The translations under genes and the position numbers were made by a program. Positions 1-7,674 of a stretch of DNA of 42,448 bases are shown one piece after another. Below the pieces are notes generated by a model that was not told where the DNA came from, did not search any database, and saw only the letters and a program-made list of their open reading frames with translations. Positions within the stretch are counted from its first letter, which is position 1; the number at the start of each line of letters is the position of its first letter. Source of the DNA: CAZHHM01 sp964532225. Its GTDB lineage: Bacteria > Margulisbacteria > WOR-1 > JAKLHX01. Location: contig CAZHHM010000016.1 in NCBI GenBank assembly GCA_964532225.1, positions 1-42,448 of the forward strand, read 5' to 3'.

Positions 1-20
1 TGCACGAAGGCAAAGAACAC
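1..20 (-). CDS. possible 5' end of pstA, phosphate ABC transporter permease (partial)
   Basis: The frame following pstC on the minus strand reads RKTKEKVFFAFV before running off the window. This basic-then-hydrophobic start resembles PstA N-termini, and pstA normally follows pstC. The only recognised initiator in the visible part is GTG at 18-20. The similarity actually begins upstream of it, just after the pstC stop, where only an ATA codon is available. The true start is therefore unclear and the identity rests mainly on gene order. Confidence 0.35.
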
Positions 21-37
21 CTTCTCTTTGGTCTTCC

Positions 38-961
38 TTATTGAATACGTGTTTTGCTGGCTATTTTCCATATAAGTATCCTGGCAAGTCCGTTAACGGC
101 CACAGTGAGCAGCAGAAGTATCAATCCGATCTCGAACATCGCCGAGAGGTTCATGGGAGAGGTCGCTTCGGCGAATTCATTTGCGATGACCGATGCAAGG
201 GTGTATGCCGGCGAGAAAAGAGAGGCCGATATGTCCGCTTTGTTGCCTATGACCATGGTTATCGCCATCGTTTCTCCCACGGCCCGGCCCAAAGCAAGTA
301 TCACTGCCCCGATGATGCCTGACACAGCGGGCGGGATAACGGCTGTCTTTACTACTTCCCACTTTGTGCTCCCCAGTGCCATTGCGCTTTCCCTCAGAGA
401 ATGAGGGACTACCTGGAACACTTCTCTTGATACTGCCGTAATTGTCGGAAGTATCATGATCGCAAGTATCAAGCCTCCGGTCATCATGCTGAGCCCCATC
501 TGCGGTCCCTGGAAGAAAGGAAGGAACCCGAGATATTTTCCCAGGAAAGGCATCACATGGTCTACAAGGAAAGGGCCTAGTACGAATATTCCCCAGAGCC
601 CGTAGACCACCGACGGTATCGCAGCGAGCAGGTCTACCATATTGGCGATATAGCCGCCAAGCGATGACCTTGACACTTCGGAAAGGAATACAGCCGTCCC
701 GATGCCCAAAGGTACGGCTATCATCAAAGCGATGAGAGATGAAACGACGGTCCCGTAGATATAAGGAAGCGCTCCGTAGCTGTCGTTCACCGGGTCCCAT
801 GCCGAGTTAAAGATAAAGCCGGCGCCGAAAGCTGCTATCGACGACCATGACATCCAGACGAGCATAATGAACACAGCTGCCAGGACCGCGGGAGTGAAAG
901 CGGACACTGCGGCAAGTATGCCGTTGAAGATATTTTCCGGATCAAGTCCTTTAATTCTCAT
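38..961 (-). CDS. pstC: phosphate ABC transporter permease PstC
   Basis: Inner-membrane permease of the high-affinity phosphate transporter PstSCAB; it forms the translocation channel with PstA. The 307 residues match the family length and show about six hydrophobic helices. The conserved permease loop that contacts the ATPase lies near residues 205-235 (VIPPAVSGIIGAVILALGRA, then VGET). The ATG at 961 begins MRIKGLDPENIF, directly before the first helix. It follows pstS in the same direction, separated by a terminator-like hairpin, and is followed by what looks like pstA. Identity is secure from sequence plus context. Confidence 0.95.
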   Translation of the reverse strand: MRIKGLDPENIFNGILAAVSAFTPAVLAAVFIMLVWMSWSSIAAFGAGFIFNSAWDPVNDSYGALPYIYGTVVSSLIALMIAVPLGIGTAVFLSEVSRSSLGGYIANMVDLLAAIPSVVYGLWGIFVLGPFLVDHVMPFLGKYLGFLPFFQGPQMGLSMMTGGLILAIMILPTITAVSREVFQVVPHSLRESAMALGSTKWEVVKTAVIPPAVSGIIGAVILALGRAVGETMAITMVIGNKADISASLFSPAYTLASVIANEFAEATSPMNLSAMFEIGLILLLLTVAVNGLARILIWKIASKTRIQ

Positions 962-969
962 TGTCTTTT

Positions 970-1006
970 AAAAAATCCAGGACAGCCCCTTGTTCAGGGG
1001 CCATCC
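970..1006 (-). terminator. terminator or attenuator hairpin between pstS and pstC
   Basis: Read on the minus strand, positions 1006-997 (GGATGGCCCC) and 989-980 (GGGGCTGTCC) form a 10-bp stem with two G-U pairs and a 7-nt loop. A 3-nt spacer leads into ATTTTTT. It sits inside the pst operon after pstS, so it probably terminates part of the transcripts and keeps the binding protein more abundant than the permeases, as described for pst operons elsewhere. Termination efficiency is inferred. Confidence 0.7.
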
Positions 1007-1021
1007 GTATTTCTTACCGGA

Positions 1022-2020
1022 TCACTCTATCGTATCTATCGAACCAAGCACTTTATTTGCAAGAGAGTCGGGCAAGGGCGCGTAATGGAGCGCCGGGGCG
1101 AATTTTTGCCCTTTTGTCAGCGCCCACTTCAGGAACCCCTTAAGTTCTTCGGCCTTATTCCCGTTGCCGGTCTGCTTTACTACTATCCAGGTAAGACCGG
1201 AGATCGGATATGTCTCCGCGCCAGGCATGTTGACTATGCTGCCTCTGAAGTCCGACGGTATCCTGCCTATACCTTTATCTGCCGCTGCTGTTACGCCGTC
1301 GATGCTGGGACCGACGAAAGCTCCGGACCTGTTCCTGATCTTTACCGTGGAGAGCTTGTTCTGCTCGGCATAAGCCAGTTCCGCGTATCCTATTGACCGT
1401 TTGTTGTTCTTAACCGCGCCGGTCACGCCTTCATTTCCCTTTGCTCCGATCCCTGCCGGCCAGGCGACCGCTTTGCCGGCTCCGACCTTCGAGGCCCAGG
1501 CAGTGCTTGTCTTTGCAAGGTATTCGGTGAATATGCTTGTTGTTCCGCTGCCGTCTGACCTGTGCACGACAAGTATGTCGGCGTCCGGGAGCTGTAGCCC
1601 CGGATTAAGAGCGGATATCTGAGGGTCGTTCCATTTCTTGATCTCACCGAGGAATATCTTTGCCAGGGTCTGCCCGTCAAGCTTGAGGCCGTCTGCTCCG
1701 AGGTTGTATATCACCGCAACTGCGCCCATTACCGTAGGTATATGAAGGACCTTTGACTTGATCTTGCCCAGCTCGTCATCTGTCATGTAAGCGTCCGTGC
1801 CGCCGAAATCCACAACGCCCGCCGTGAATTGCCTTATCCCTCCGCCCGAGCCGATAGAGGCGTAATTGACCTTGGTCCCGGTGGCCTTGTTATATTCTGA
1901 CATCCATTTTGAATAGATCGGGTAGGGGAAAGTAGCTCCCGCACCGTTTATGGTCGCCGCAAATGCAGTGCCGGCCACGATGACCGATGCAAGGAGCGCT
2001 GTTATCAGTTTTCTTGTCAT
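1022..2020 (-). CDS. pstS: periplasmic phosphate-binding protein PstS
   Basis: Captures phosphate and hands it to PstCA. The 332 residues begin with a signal peptide (MTRKLITALLASVIVAGTAF, cleavage probably just after the following AA). The PstS phosphate-binding motifs follow: GAGATFPYPIY near 26-36, SIGSGGGIRQF near 56-66, DFGGTDA near 72-78, and HRSDGSGTTSIF in the middle. A purine-rich stretch (AAAGGA) precedes the ATG. It lies 18 nt after the porin gene, so both are probably driven from the Pho-box-like promoter near 3.4 kb. Confidence 0.96.
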   Translation of the reverse strand: MTRKLITALLASVIVAGTAFAATINGAGATFPYPIYSKWMSEYNKATGTKVNYASIGSGGGIRQFTAGVVDFGGTDAYMTDDELGKIKSKVLHIPTVMGAVAVIYNLGADGLKLDGQTLAKIFLGEIKKWNDPQISALNPGLQLPDADILVVHRSDGSGTTSIFTEYLAKTSTAWASKVGAGKAVAWPAGIGAKGNEGVTGAVKNNKRSIGYAELAYAEQNKLSTVKIRNRSGAFVGPSIDGVTAAADKGIGRIPSDFRGSIVNMPGAETYPISGLTWIVVKQTGNGNKAEELKGFLKWALTKGQKFAPALHYAPLPDSLANKVLGSIDTIE

Positions 2021-2038
2021 TTTCTTTGCATCCTTTCT

Positions 2039-3364
2039 TTAGAAATTCACTACGGTCGACAGGTTCGTTGTCTTTGTCGCAATCCCGCTGCCGGTCTGAG
2101 AGCTCTGCCAGTTAAGAGCTATCTTCATGTCCTTGCCCCAGTTGTAGAACACGCCGAACACGGATTTGAGCTTTTCATCGTTCGTGGTGACGGTGTTCTG
2201 GTCATAGTTGTCAGCCCTGGCCAAGAGACCTACTCCGGGAAGGAATTCAGGCATAGGGTAGACGAAGCCGCCTATGCTGAGACCAGATACTGACCTGTTG
2301 TTGTTGGTGCCTTTCAGGTATTCAATGTACAGGTTCCCGTATGTATCGTTCACCAGTGCTATGAGCATGCCGATCTGCTTCTGGTTCCTGGCTCCGATAT
2401 TGGCAAAACCGTTCTTTGAGTTTATATAGCTGCCGAGAACGACAGTTCCGATAGTCTCGTTCTTCAGCAGGTCGGAATTCAAACGAAGCGCGATATCTTT
2501 TTCAGTGTTCGATTCGACCGCGCTGTATCCCGAACCGTTAAGCAGTGTGGCATGGTACTCTACTTCAGGAAGCTCGAACAAGGTGAACTTGCCTGTCGCT
2601 CCTAGACCGAAGTCGGCCGAAGACATGATGCCTTCGTTATCAGTGAACTGCTTCATTATATATGCATGGCCCCAGATCTTGTCCGCCCAGTCTATCCACA
2701 TATTATGCTGAAGACCCATCTTTGCCGTCATAGTGAAGGGGGTTCCCATTATTTCCGATACGGGAATAGGCATGTCAACGTATGCATATTTGATATAGTC
2801 GAAAAGCCTTTGCGGGCTGACCGACGTCGTTGTGGTCGTCCCTCCGGATGAGGCTGATGTCGCCGACAGCCTAGATACGTCAAGGGTTATCCTTGCGCTG
2901 GCATCCCAGGCAAGTTTCTTCCTTACTGTAAGATATGCCCTGGTAACATCAAAGTTGTTCTTTATTGTAGAGTTGTCGCCGGGGAAAGCCCATCCGAAGC
3001 GTATCTCGCCGCTTACTTTTGCGTCACTGTTGTCCTTCTTTACCTTGTCCAGCTGCTCTTTAAGACCGGCGATGGCCATGTTCATCTCTTCTCTCAGGTC
3101 CTCGACCGAAACCTCTTCCTTATCTGACGGCCTTTCCGGAGCGGAAAGCGAATCGAGCCTTGCCTGTGTCTTTTCTTTTTCGAACTGCATCTTTGAGATC
3201 TTTTCTTTGTTACCCTCTACCATGAACCTTTCGATCTTGCGGTCGATCGCCTTCAGATAATCCTTAATAGCGGCCCTTTCCTCATCAACTGTCCTTGCCG
3301 GAGCGGCCTGTGCAACGAGCATCAAGCACATCATCGTAAGCACTGTCTTTGCGGTCATTTTCAT
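2039..3364 (-). CDS. outer-membrane porin-like protein of the phosphate regulon
   Basis: Probably an outer-membrane channel that supplies phosphate to PstS, like OprO/OprP-type porins. I start it at the ATG at 3364, because a strong Shine-Dalgarno (GAGGAGGGG) lies 4 nt upstream and the next residues (MKMTAKTVLTMMCLMLVAQA) form a signal peptide; a longer frame from 3394 has no such site. After the signal comes a charged coiled-coil segment (about residues 25-115). A Tyr/Gly-rich region with alternating hydrophobicity follows, typical of a beta-barrel, beginning SGEIRFGWAFPG and ending in a C-terminal Phe (STVVNF). The substrate is inferred from its position between phoR and pstS. Confidence 0.75.
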   Translation of the reverse strand: MKMTAKTVLTMMCLMLVAQAAPARTVDEERAAIKDYLKAIDRKIERFMVEGNKEKISKMQFEKEKTQARLDSLSAPERPSDKEEVSVEDLREEMNMAIAGLKEQLDKVKKDNSDAKVSGEIRFGWAFPGDNSTIKNNFDVTRAYLTVRKKLAWDASARITLDVSRLSATSASSGGTTTTTSVSPQRLFDYIKYAYVDMPIPVSEIMGTPFTMTAKMGLQHNMWIDWADKIWGHAYIMKQFTDNEGIMSSADFGLGATGKFTLFELPEVEYHATLLNGSGYSAVESNTEKDIALRLNSDLLKNETIGTVVLGSYINSKNGFANIGARNQKQIGMLIALVNDTYGNLYIEYLKGTNNNRSVSGLSIGGFVYPMPEFLPGVGLLARADNYDQNTVTTNDEKLKSVFGVFYNWGKDMKIALNWQSSQTGSGIATKTTNLSTVVNF

Positions 3365-3385
3365 CTGTTCCCCTCCTCTGGACCC

Positions 3386-3439
3386 ATTATGCATGCCTGA
3401 GGTTAAGCGGTTATTACGGAATTGTGAACAAAATGTTAA
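3386..3439 (-). promoter_or_regulatory. Pho-box-like promoter of the porin-pstS operon
   Basis: On the minus strand, TTAACA (3439-3434), TTCACA (3428-3423) and TTAACC (3406-3401) fall on an 11-bp pitch, with a degenerate fourth copy GTAATA at 3417-3412. This matches the direct-repeat design bound by PhoB/PhoP dimers. A -10-like CATAAT (3391-3386) follows 9 nt after the array, the usual spacing when a Pho box replaces the -35. The ribosome site and porin ATG lie just downstream. The array begins inside the phoR stop codon. Confidence 0.65.
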
Positions 3440-5181
3440 TTATTTACCGGAAACACAAGAGTGAAAGTGGACCCGGAACCCGGAACGCTTTCAGCTGTTA
3501 CCGATCCGCCGTGCAGCTCCATAATGTGCTTAACGATCGAGAGCCCGAGCCCGGTCCCTCCCAGCTCTCTTGATCTTGCGTTGTCGACCCTGAAGAACCT
3601 TTCAAATATCCTCGGGAGCGCTTCCTCAGGGATCCCTATCCCTTTGTCGCTTACCGAGATGGTCACGTTCCCTCTGTCATCAGAACTGGCCCGGACTTCA
3701 ACCGAGCCGTTCTTTCCGGAATAGTTTATTGCATTGTCGACAAGGTTTGAGACGGCCCTGATCAGGTACCCCTCAATGCAGTTAAGCTCCTCTACGCTGC
3801 AGTCTGTAGACAGCCTGATGTTCTTTGCTTCTGCTTTCGGGGCAAGGTCTTCAACGGTCTTTCTTAGAGCTTCACAAAGCGCAACTGGCCTCTTTTCGTC
3901 TCTGCCGCTGTCCGCGCTTTCAAGTCTTGAAAGGCTCAGGATATCCTCTATCAGGTTCGTGAGATTTAGAGCGTGCTTCTCGATCTTTCTGGCGAACTCG
4001 GCTGCTCTCTTCCTGTCCTCAAGACCGCCGGACAGGAGCAGCTCGGCAAAGCTCCTGATGGAGGTCAGCGGGGTCTTCAGCTCGTGCGAAATATTGGCTA
4101 TGAACTCTTTTCTGTACCTTTCAAGGGTCTCTATCCTGGTCGTGTCGTGCAGAACGCAGATCGAGCCGCCCCCGCTCATGGGGGACACGTAAACGTCGAA
4201 ATGCGCTTCGATCGGCGTAACAAGTCTGATAGTCCCGGTCATCTCGCTGCTGGCGCCCGCAGCTTTCTCGATCAATTCCGAGATCTCGTTATTGCGCAAG
4301 GCTTCCCTTGCTGTCATTCCTTCGGTCCCGGTTTGCGAGTGCCCGAATATCTTCCGGAAAGCAGGATTTGAGGATAATACCCTGCCGTTCCGGTCAACCA
4401 CAAGGACGCCTTCTCTCATGCCGGTGAACACGGCGTCAAGCGTGCTTTTTTCCGTTTTGAGCCTGTCAAGAGCGGATCTTACGGCCTCGCTCATTTCGGA
4501 CAGTTCTTTTTCGAGTTCGCCTATCTCCATCAAGGACCTTTTCAGCGAAAATTTCGGGGTGGTCCCGGCTGCAAGAGCTTTCGCGTTCTGCGACAGTTTC
4601 TTTATCGGGGACGAGATGAAGTGAGAAAAAAGCAGGCTCAAGAGCACCGCGATGATGACCGACACAAGTGCCCCTGCCCAAACGGCCATCTCTATCCTCG
4701 AGTTCAGACCGTTGATTACGGTCATTGGAAGGGCTATCCTCACGTACGAGACCGTTATTCCCCTGTCGATGACCGGGACCGCGCCATACATCTCGAATTC
4801 GCGCAGTGTTTCCGAGTATCTGGTGGAGAACCCTGTCCCGGTCAGTTTTGCCTGTATCAGTTCGGGCCTGGAGGAATGGTCATCCAAAGACCCGATGGAA
4901 TTAAAGGGCGTTGAAGAATCCGCGATGACCCTGCCAGAAGGCGATATCAGCGTTACCCTGCTGCCTGTGGCTTCCGAAAAATCCCTTATCCTTGCCTGTA
5001 ACTCTTTGGGGTCAAGACCGGAGTAGCCCGACCTGACCGCGTCTTTGCTTATGAGCTCGGCCTGCTTTATGATCTCTTCGCGGAGCAGCTGAAGCGACAT
5101 CTTTTCCAGCCCGGTCACGGAAAAATAGCCGAAGACCGAGGACGACACCGCAATTACGGCGATGAAGGACAAGAGGACCAA
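3436..5181 (-). CDS. phoR: phosphate-regulon sensor histidine kinase PhoR
   Basis: Membrane kinase that phosphorylates PhoB when phosphate is scarce. The 581 residues contain TM1 (about 1-22), an extracytoplasmic region (23-160), TM2 (165-188), HAMP (187-240), PAS (245-345), HisKA with His366 in SHELKTPLTSIRSF, and a C-terminal ATPase domain with NLVDNAIN, DKGIGIPE and GGTGLGLSIVK boxes. The start is a TTG at 5181, with AAGG shortly before it. The frame stays open further upstream, so the true start may overlap phoB. It follows phoB by 22 nt and precedes the Pho-controlled porin, which supports the PhoR assignment. Confidence 0.9.
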   Translation of the reverse strand: MVLLSFIAVIAVSSSVFGYFSVTGLEKMSLQLLREEIIKQAELISKDAVRSGYSGLDPKELQARIRDFSEATGSRVTLISPSGRVIADSSTPFNSIGSLDDHSSRPELIQAKLTGTGFSTRYSETLREFEMYGAVPVIDRGITVSYVRIALPMTVINGLNSRIEMAVWAGALVSVIIAVLLSLLFSHFISSPIKKLSQNAKALAAGTTPKFSLKRSLMEIGELEKELSEMSEAVRSALDRLKTEKSTLDAVFTGMREGVLVVDRNGRVLSSNPAFRKIFGHSQTGTEGMTAREALRNNEISELIEKAAGASSEMTGTIRLVTPIEAHFDVYVSPMSGGGSICVLHDTTRIETLERYRKEFIANISHELKTPLTSIRSFAELLLSGGLEDRKRAAEFARKIEKHALNLTNLIEDILSLSRLESADSGRDEKRPVALCEALRKTVEDLAPKAEAKNIRLSTDCSVEELNCIEGYLIRAVSNLVDNAINYSGKNGSVEVRASSDDRGNVTISVSDKGIGIPEEALPRIFERFFRVDNARSRELGGTGLGLSIVKHIMELHGGSVTAESVPGSGSTFTLVFPVNN

Positions 5182-5203
5182 AGACCTTAAACTGTTCAGA
5201 TCA

Positions 5204-5893
5204 TTATCCTTTCTTGGCGGAGAACTGATAGCCCACGCCGTGCAGTGTTCTGAGATACACGGCCGCTTTGCCCAGCTTTTCCCTAAGCCTTCTCATGTGA
5301 ACGTCAACTGTCCTTGTTTCGATGGCAACGTCTATTCCCCAGACAGCGTCCAGCAGTCTTTCCCTGCTGAAGACCTTTTCTGCGTTCTCGGCAAGGAATA
5401 GGAGCAGAGAGAACTCCTTTGCGGTCATTTCCACCGGACGACCAGAGACATTCACCGAATGTCTTTCGGGATCGATCTCCAGCTCGGGGAACTTTATGGT
5501 GCCCTTGCTGCCAATGAATTCCTTGGTTCCGCGCTTGATCAGTGCCTTGATCCTGGCAGAAAGCTCTCTCATGCTGAACGGTTTGACAAGATAATCGTCC
5601 GCGCCTGTATCGAGCCCCGCAACCTTGTCCGACTCGGTCGATCTGGCGGACAGCATTATTATCGGTATATCCTTAGTGCTCTGTGAGGCCCTGAGGTTCC
5701 TGCAAACGTCCAGGCCGGATATTCCCGGGAGCATGATATCGAGTATGATTACGTCCGGGCGCTTTTTTACGGCGAGTTCAATCGCGTCGGTCCCTTCATG
5801 GGCCTTGTAGACCCTGAAGCCCTCCTTTTCAAATGCGTAGGATACCGCCTCGGCAATATCCTTTTCATCATCAACTATAAGGATGCTTTTCAC
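5204..5893 (-). CDS. phoB: phosphate-regulon response regulator PhoB
   Basis: OmpR/PhoB-family transcription factor of 229 residues. The receiver domain (1-120) has the acidic pair D8/D9, phospho-acceptor Asp52 in LDIMLP, and the conserved Lys in LVKPFSM. A winged-helix DNA-binding domain (130-228) contains SRERLLDAVWG and TRTVDVHMRRLREKLG. The start is GTG at 5893, giving the canonical MKSILIVDDE. No Shine-Dalgarno is visible; instead an extended -10 box lies 6 nt upstream, so the transcript may start at the GTG itself. It is the first gene of the phoB-phoR pair. Confidence 0.95.
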   Translation of the reverse strand: MKSILIVDDEKDIAEAVSYAFEKEGFRVYKAHEGTDAIELAVKKRPDVIILDIMLPGISGLDVCRNLRASQSTKDIPIIMLSARSTESDKVAGLDTGADDYLVKPFSMRELSARIKALIKRGTKEFIGSKGTIKFPELEIDPERHSVNVSGRPVEMTAKEFSLLLFLAENAEKVFSRERLLDAVWGIDVAIETRTVDVHMRRLREKLGKAAVYLRTLHGVGYQFSAKKG

Positions 5894-5899
5894 ACGGAA

Positions 5900-5908
5900 A
5901 TTATATCA
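5900..5908 (-). promoter_or_regulatory. extended -10 promoter of phoB, probably leaderless
   Basis: The minus strand reads TGATATAAT here, a perfect extended -10, only 6 nt before the phoB GTG. A start site about 6-7 nt downstream would coincide with the initiation codon. The -35 position holds only GTCAAT, so recognition may depend on the TGn extension or on PhoB. Confidence 0.6.
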
Positions 5909-5937
5909 CCGCAGGTCGCGAAATTGACGGACGGGGA

Positions 5938-5954
5938 TGTAAAGAATTCGTAAA
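5938..5954. promoter_or_regulatory. possible Pho half-site pair between phoB and the Nudix gene
   Basis: On the minus strand TTTACG (5954-5949) and TTTACA (5943-5938) repeat at an 11-bp pitch, the same pitch as in the porin promoter. The further repeats expected of a full box are not recognisable, and spacing to either -10 is longer than usual. It could support autoregulation of phoB, but the evidence is weak. Confidence 0.3.
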
Positions 5955-5972
5955 TTCCCGGATCGCCTATTA

Positions 5973-5981
5973 TGCTAATAT
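5973..5981 (+). promoter_or_regulatory. extended -10 promoter of the Nudix gene
   Basis: The plus strand reads TGCTAATAT, an extended -10, 7 nt before the ATG at 5989. The intervening AGGAACA could be a very close ribosome site, or the transcript may be leaderless. Confidence 0.5.
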
Positions 5982-5988
5982 AGGAACA

Positions 5989-6498
5989 ATGATGAAGACC
6001 AGCACCATTTACAAGGCCAAGATGTTCGATCTCAAGAAAAAAAGACTGAGGCTTCCCAACGGGAACGATTTCGAGATGACCTATATCGACCACCCCGGAG
6101 CCGTGGTCATAGTCCCCGTGCTCGGAAAAGACAAGATAGCCCTTATCAGACAGTACAGGGCAGCCATCGGGCAGTACATATACGAGGTCCCTGCAGGTAC
6201 AATGGAGCCGGAACAGAGCCCACTTAACAACGCAAAGAGGGAGTTGATCGAGGAAACAGGGTACAAAGCGGGCAAAATGACCCTTCTTGGAAAGATATTC
6301 CCTGTTCCCGGATATTCTACAGAAAAAGAATATGTGTACAAAGCGGAAAAGCTGACCTTTGTAGGCGCGGAGAACGAAAAGGACGAGATCATCAGGACAA
6401 TGGTCTTTTCCCGCAAGGGCATAAAAAAGATGTTCCGCAGTGGTAAAATCGTAGATGCAAAGACCATAAGCGCGCTTGCGATGGCGGGATGGTTGTAG
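5989..6498 (+). CDS. Nudix hydrolase, ADP-ribose pyrophosphatase-like
   Basis: Probably hydrolyses ADP-ribose or a related nucleoside diphosphate sugar. The 169 residues follow the NudF pattern: an N-terminal strand region, the VRQYR-like LIRQYRAAIGQYIYEVPAGT near 48-68, then the Nudix box near 67-90. The catalytic core REL-x-EE-x-G (RELIEETGY) is intact. The upstream Glu of the consensus G-x5-E is a Gln in the family alignment (EPEQSPL instead of EPGEDPL). The family assignment is firm, the exact substrate is not. It is divergent from phoB. Confidence 0.85.
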   Translation: MMKTSTIYKAKMFDLKKKRLRLPNGNDFEMTYIDHPGAVVIVPVLGKDKIALIRQYRAAIGQYIYEVPAGTMEPEQSPLNNAKRELIEETGYKAGKMTLLGKIFPVPGYSTEKEYVYKAEKLTFVGAENEKDEIIRTMVFSRKGIKKMFRSGKIVDAKTISALAMAGWL

Positions 6499-6509
6499 GA
6501 CGCAGTTAA

Positions 6510-6607
6510 AGGTTGTAAATTGCAGGTTGCAGGATTAAGGTTGAAGGTTTAAAGTTGGGTTGTTTTGTTCCCTGAACTTGGAACTTGCAACTTTCAACCT
6601 GCAACAA
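6510..6607. repeat. degenerate heptamer-repeat array forming inverted arms
   Basis: From 6510 the sequence runs in 7-bp steps: AGGTTGT, AAATTGC, AGGTTGC, AGGATTA, AGGTTGA, AGGTTTA, AAGTTGG. From 6573 it runs in 7-bp steps of the opposite orientation: TGAACTT, GGAACTT, GCAACTT, TCAACCT, GCAACAA. The two arms are imperfect reverse complements and could fold into a long hairpin before the next gene. No protein is encoded here. Confidence 0.75.
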
Positions 6608-6620
6608 TAAGGAGTCTTTA

Positions 6621-6995
6621 ATGATAACGATAGAGGATTTTGCGAAGATAGAGCTTAAGACGGGAAAGATAGTCGAAGCGTCGGAACATCCGAACGCTGA
6701 TAAGCTTGTCGTTCTTAAGGTGGACCTGGGCGAAACAGAAGAAGTGGTGACGATGAACGAAGAGGTCGAAACGAAGACCTCGGTGCCGAAGATAAGGCAG
6801 ATAGTCGCAGGCATAAAGAAGTCCTATGATCCTGCTTCACTTGTCGGCAAGAACATAGTCGTAGTGGCCAATCTGCAGCCGGCAGTACTAAGGGGAGTGG
6901 AAAGCCAGGGGATGCTGCTGGCGGCAAGCGACGAGAACGGGATCTCCGTATTGTCGCCGGACAGGGATATTATCCCGGGTTCCAGGGTAAAATAA
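6621..6995 (+). CDS. stand-alone tRNA-binding domain protein (MetRS C-terminal / CsaA type)
   Basis: A 124-residue OB-fold tRNA-binding domain, similar to the C-terminal extension of methionyl-tRNA synthetase and to CsaA. It could act as a detached MetRS beta subunit. Typical motifs are LKTGKIVEASEHPNADKL near 11-28, IRQIVAGI, LVGKNIVVVANLQPAVLRGV and ESQGMLLAA. I start it at the ATG at 6621, preceded by AAGGAG at good spacing; an upstream in-frame ATG would lie in the repeat array. A 16-17-residue acidic/Thr-rich insertion (EEVVTMNEEVETKTSVP) sits where the family has a short turn. Confidence 0.85.
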   Translation: MITIEDFAKIELKTGKIVEASEHPNADKLVVLKVDLGETEEVVTMNEEVETKTSVPKIRQIVAGIKKSYDPASLVGKNIVVVANLQPAVLRGVESQGMLLAASDENGISVLSPDRDIIPGSRVK

Positions 6996-7020
6996 CTCTC
7001 ATCAAGAGGTCAATATTGCC

Positions 7021-7674
7021 GTGAGCAACAAAGACTATTACAAGGTCCTGGGCGTCAGTGAGAGCGCCTCAATGGACGAGATCAAGAGCGCGTACCGGAA
7101 GCTCGCCAAGAAATACCATCCCGACATGAACCCCACCGACAAAAAAGGCGCTGAAGCCAAGTTCAAGCAGGTGTCCGAAGCGTATTACGTGCTGGGGGAC
7201 GAAAAAAGAAAGCAGGAATACGACGCGTTCAGGAAGGGCGGTTTCAGGCCCGGCCAGTCCAGAGGGTACAGCGGCGCCCAGGAATTCGATATCGAGGACC
7301 TGCTTTCCCATATGGGGTATTCAAGCGGAAGAGCAAGGGCCGGGCGTTCGGGGAGGGTCGATTTCAACATCTTCGACGATGTCTTTTCTGACATATTCTC
7401 TCAGGGCGAGCGAAGGAGCTTTTCCGGCCAATACGCGTCGCCGAAACAGCAAAAGGTCAGGACCGATCTTGATTCGTCGATAGAGATCCCCGGGTCGTTG
7501 GCGAAGACAGGGGGGAAGATAGACCTGTCCCTTTCTACAGGCTCAAAGATCACCGTCAACCTGCCAAAAGACATAGCGAGCGGCACGAAACTGCGTCTTC
7601 AGGGGCTCGGGGGCGAGTGTCCCTGCTGCTCAAAAAAAGGCGACCTGCTCCTTAAGGTCAAGGTGAAGCCGTGA
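7021..7674 (+). CDS. short DnaJ-like co-chaperone lacking the zinc-finger domain
   Basis: J-domain protein of 217 residues. The J domain (about 1-70) has the Hsp70-stimulating HPD at residues 33-35. A Gly/Arg/Ser-rich linker with DVFSDIF follows, then a single C-terminal substrate-binding-like domain (about 145-217). Full DnaJ has a central four-CxxCxGxG zinc finger and two such domains; both the finger and the second domain are missing. Near the end an unusual GGECPCCSKKGDLLLKVKV places three Cys in the turn before the final strand. The start is GTG at 7021. Its stop overlaps the following kinase start by 4 nt (GTGA), so the two are probably co-translated. Confidence 0.85.
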   Translation: MSNKDYYKVLGVSESASMDEIKSAYRKLAKKYHPDMNPTDKKGAEAKFKQVSEAYYVLGDEKRKQEYDAFRKGGFRPGQSRGYSGAQEFDIEDLLSHMGYSSGRARAGRSGRVDFNIFDDVFSDIFSQGERRSFSGQYASPKQQKVRTDLDSSIEIPGSLAKTGGKIDLSLSTGSKITVNLPKDIASGTKLRLQGLGGECPCCSKKGDLLLKVKVKP

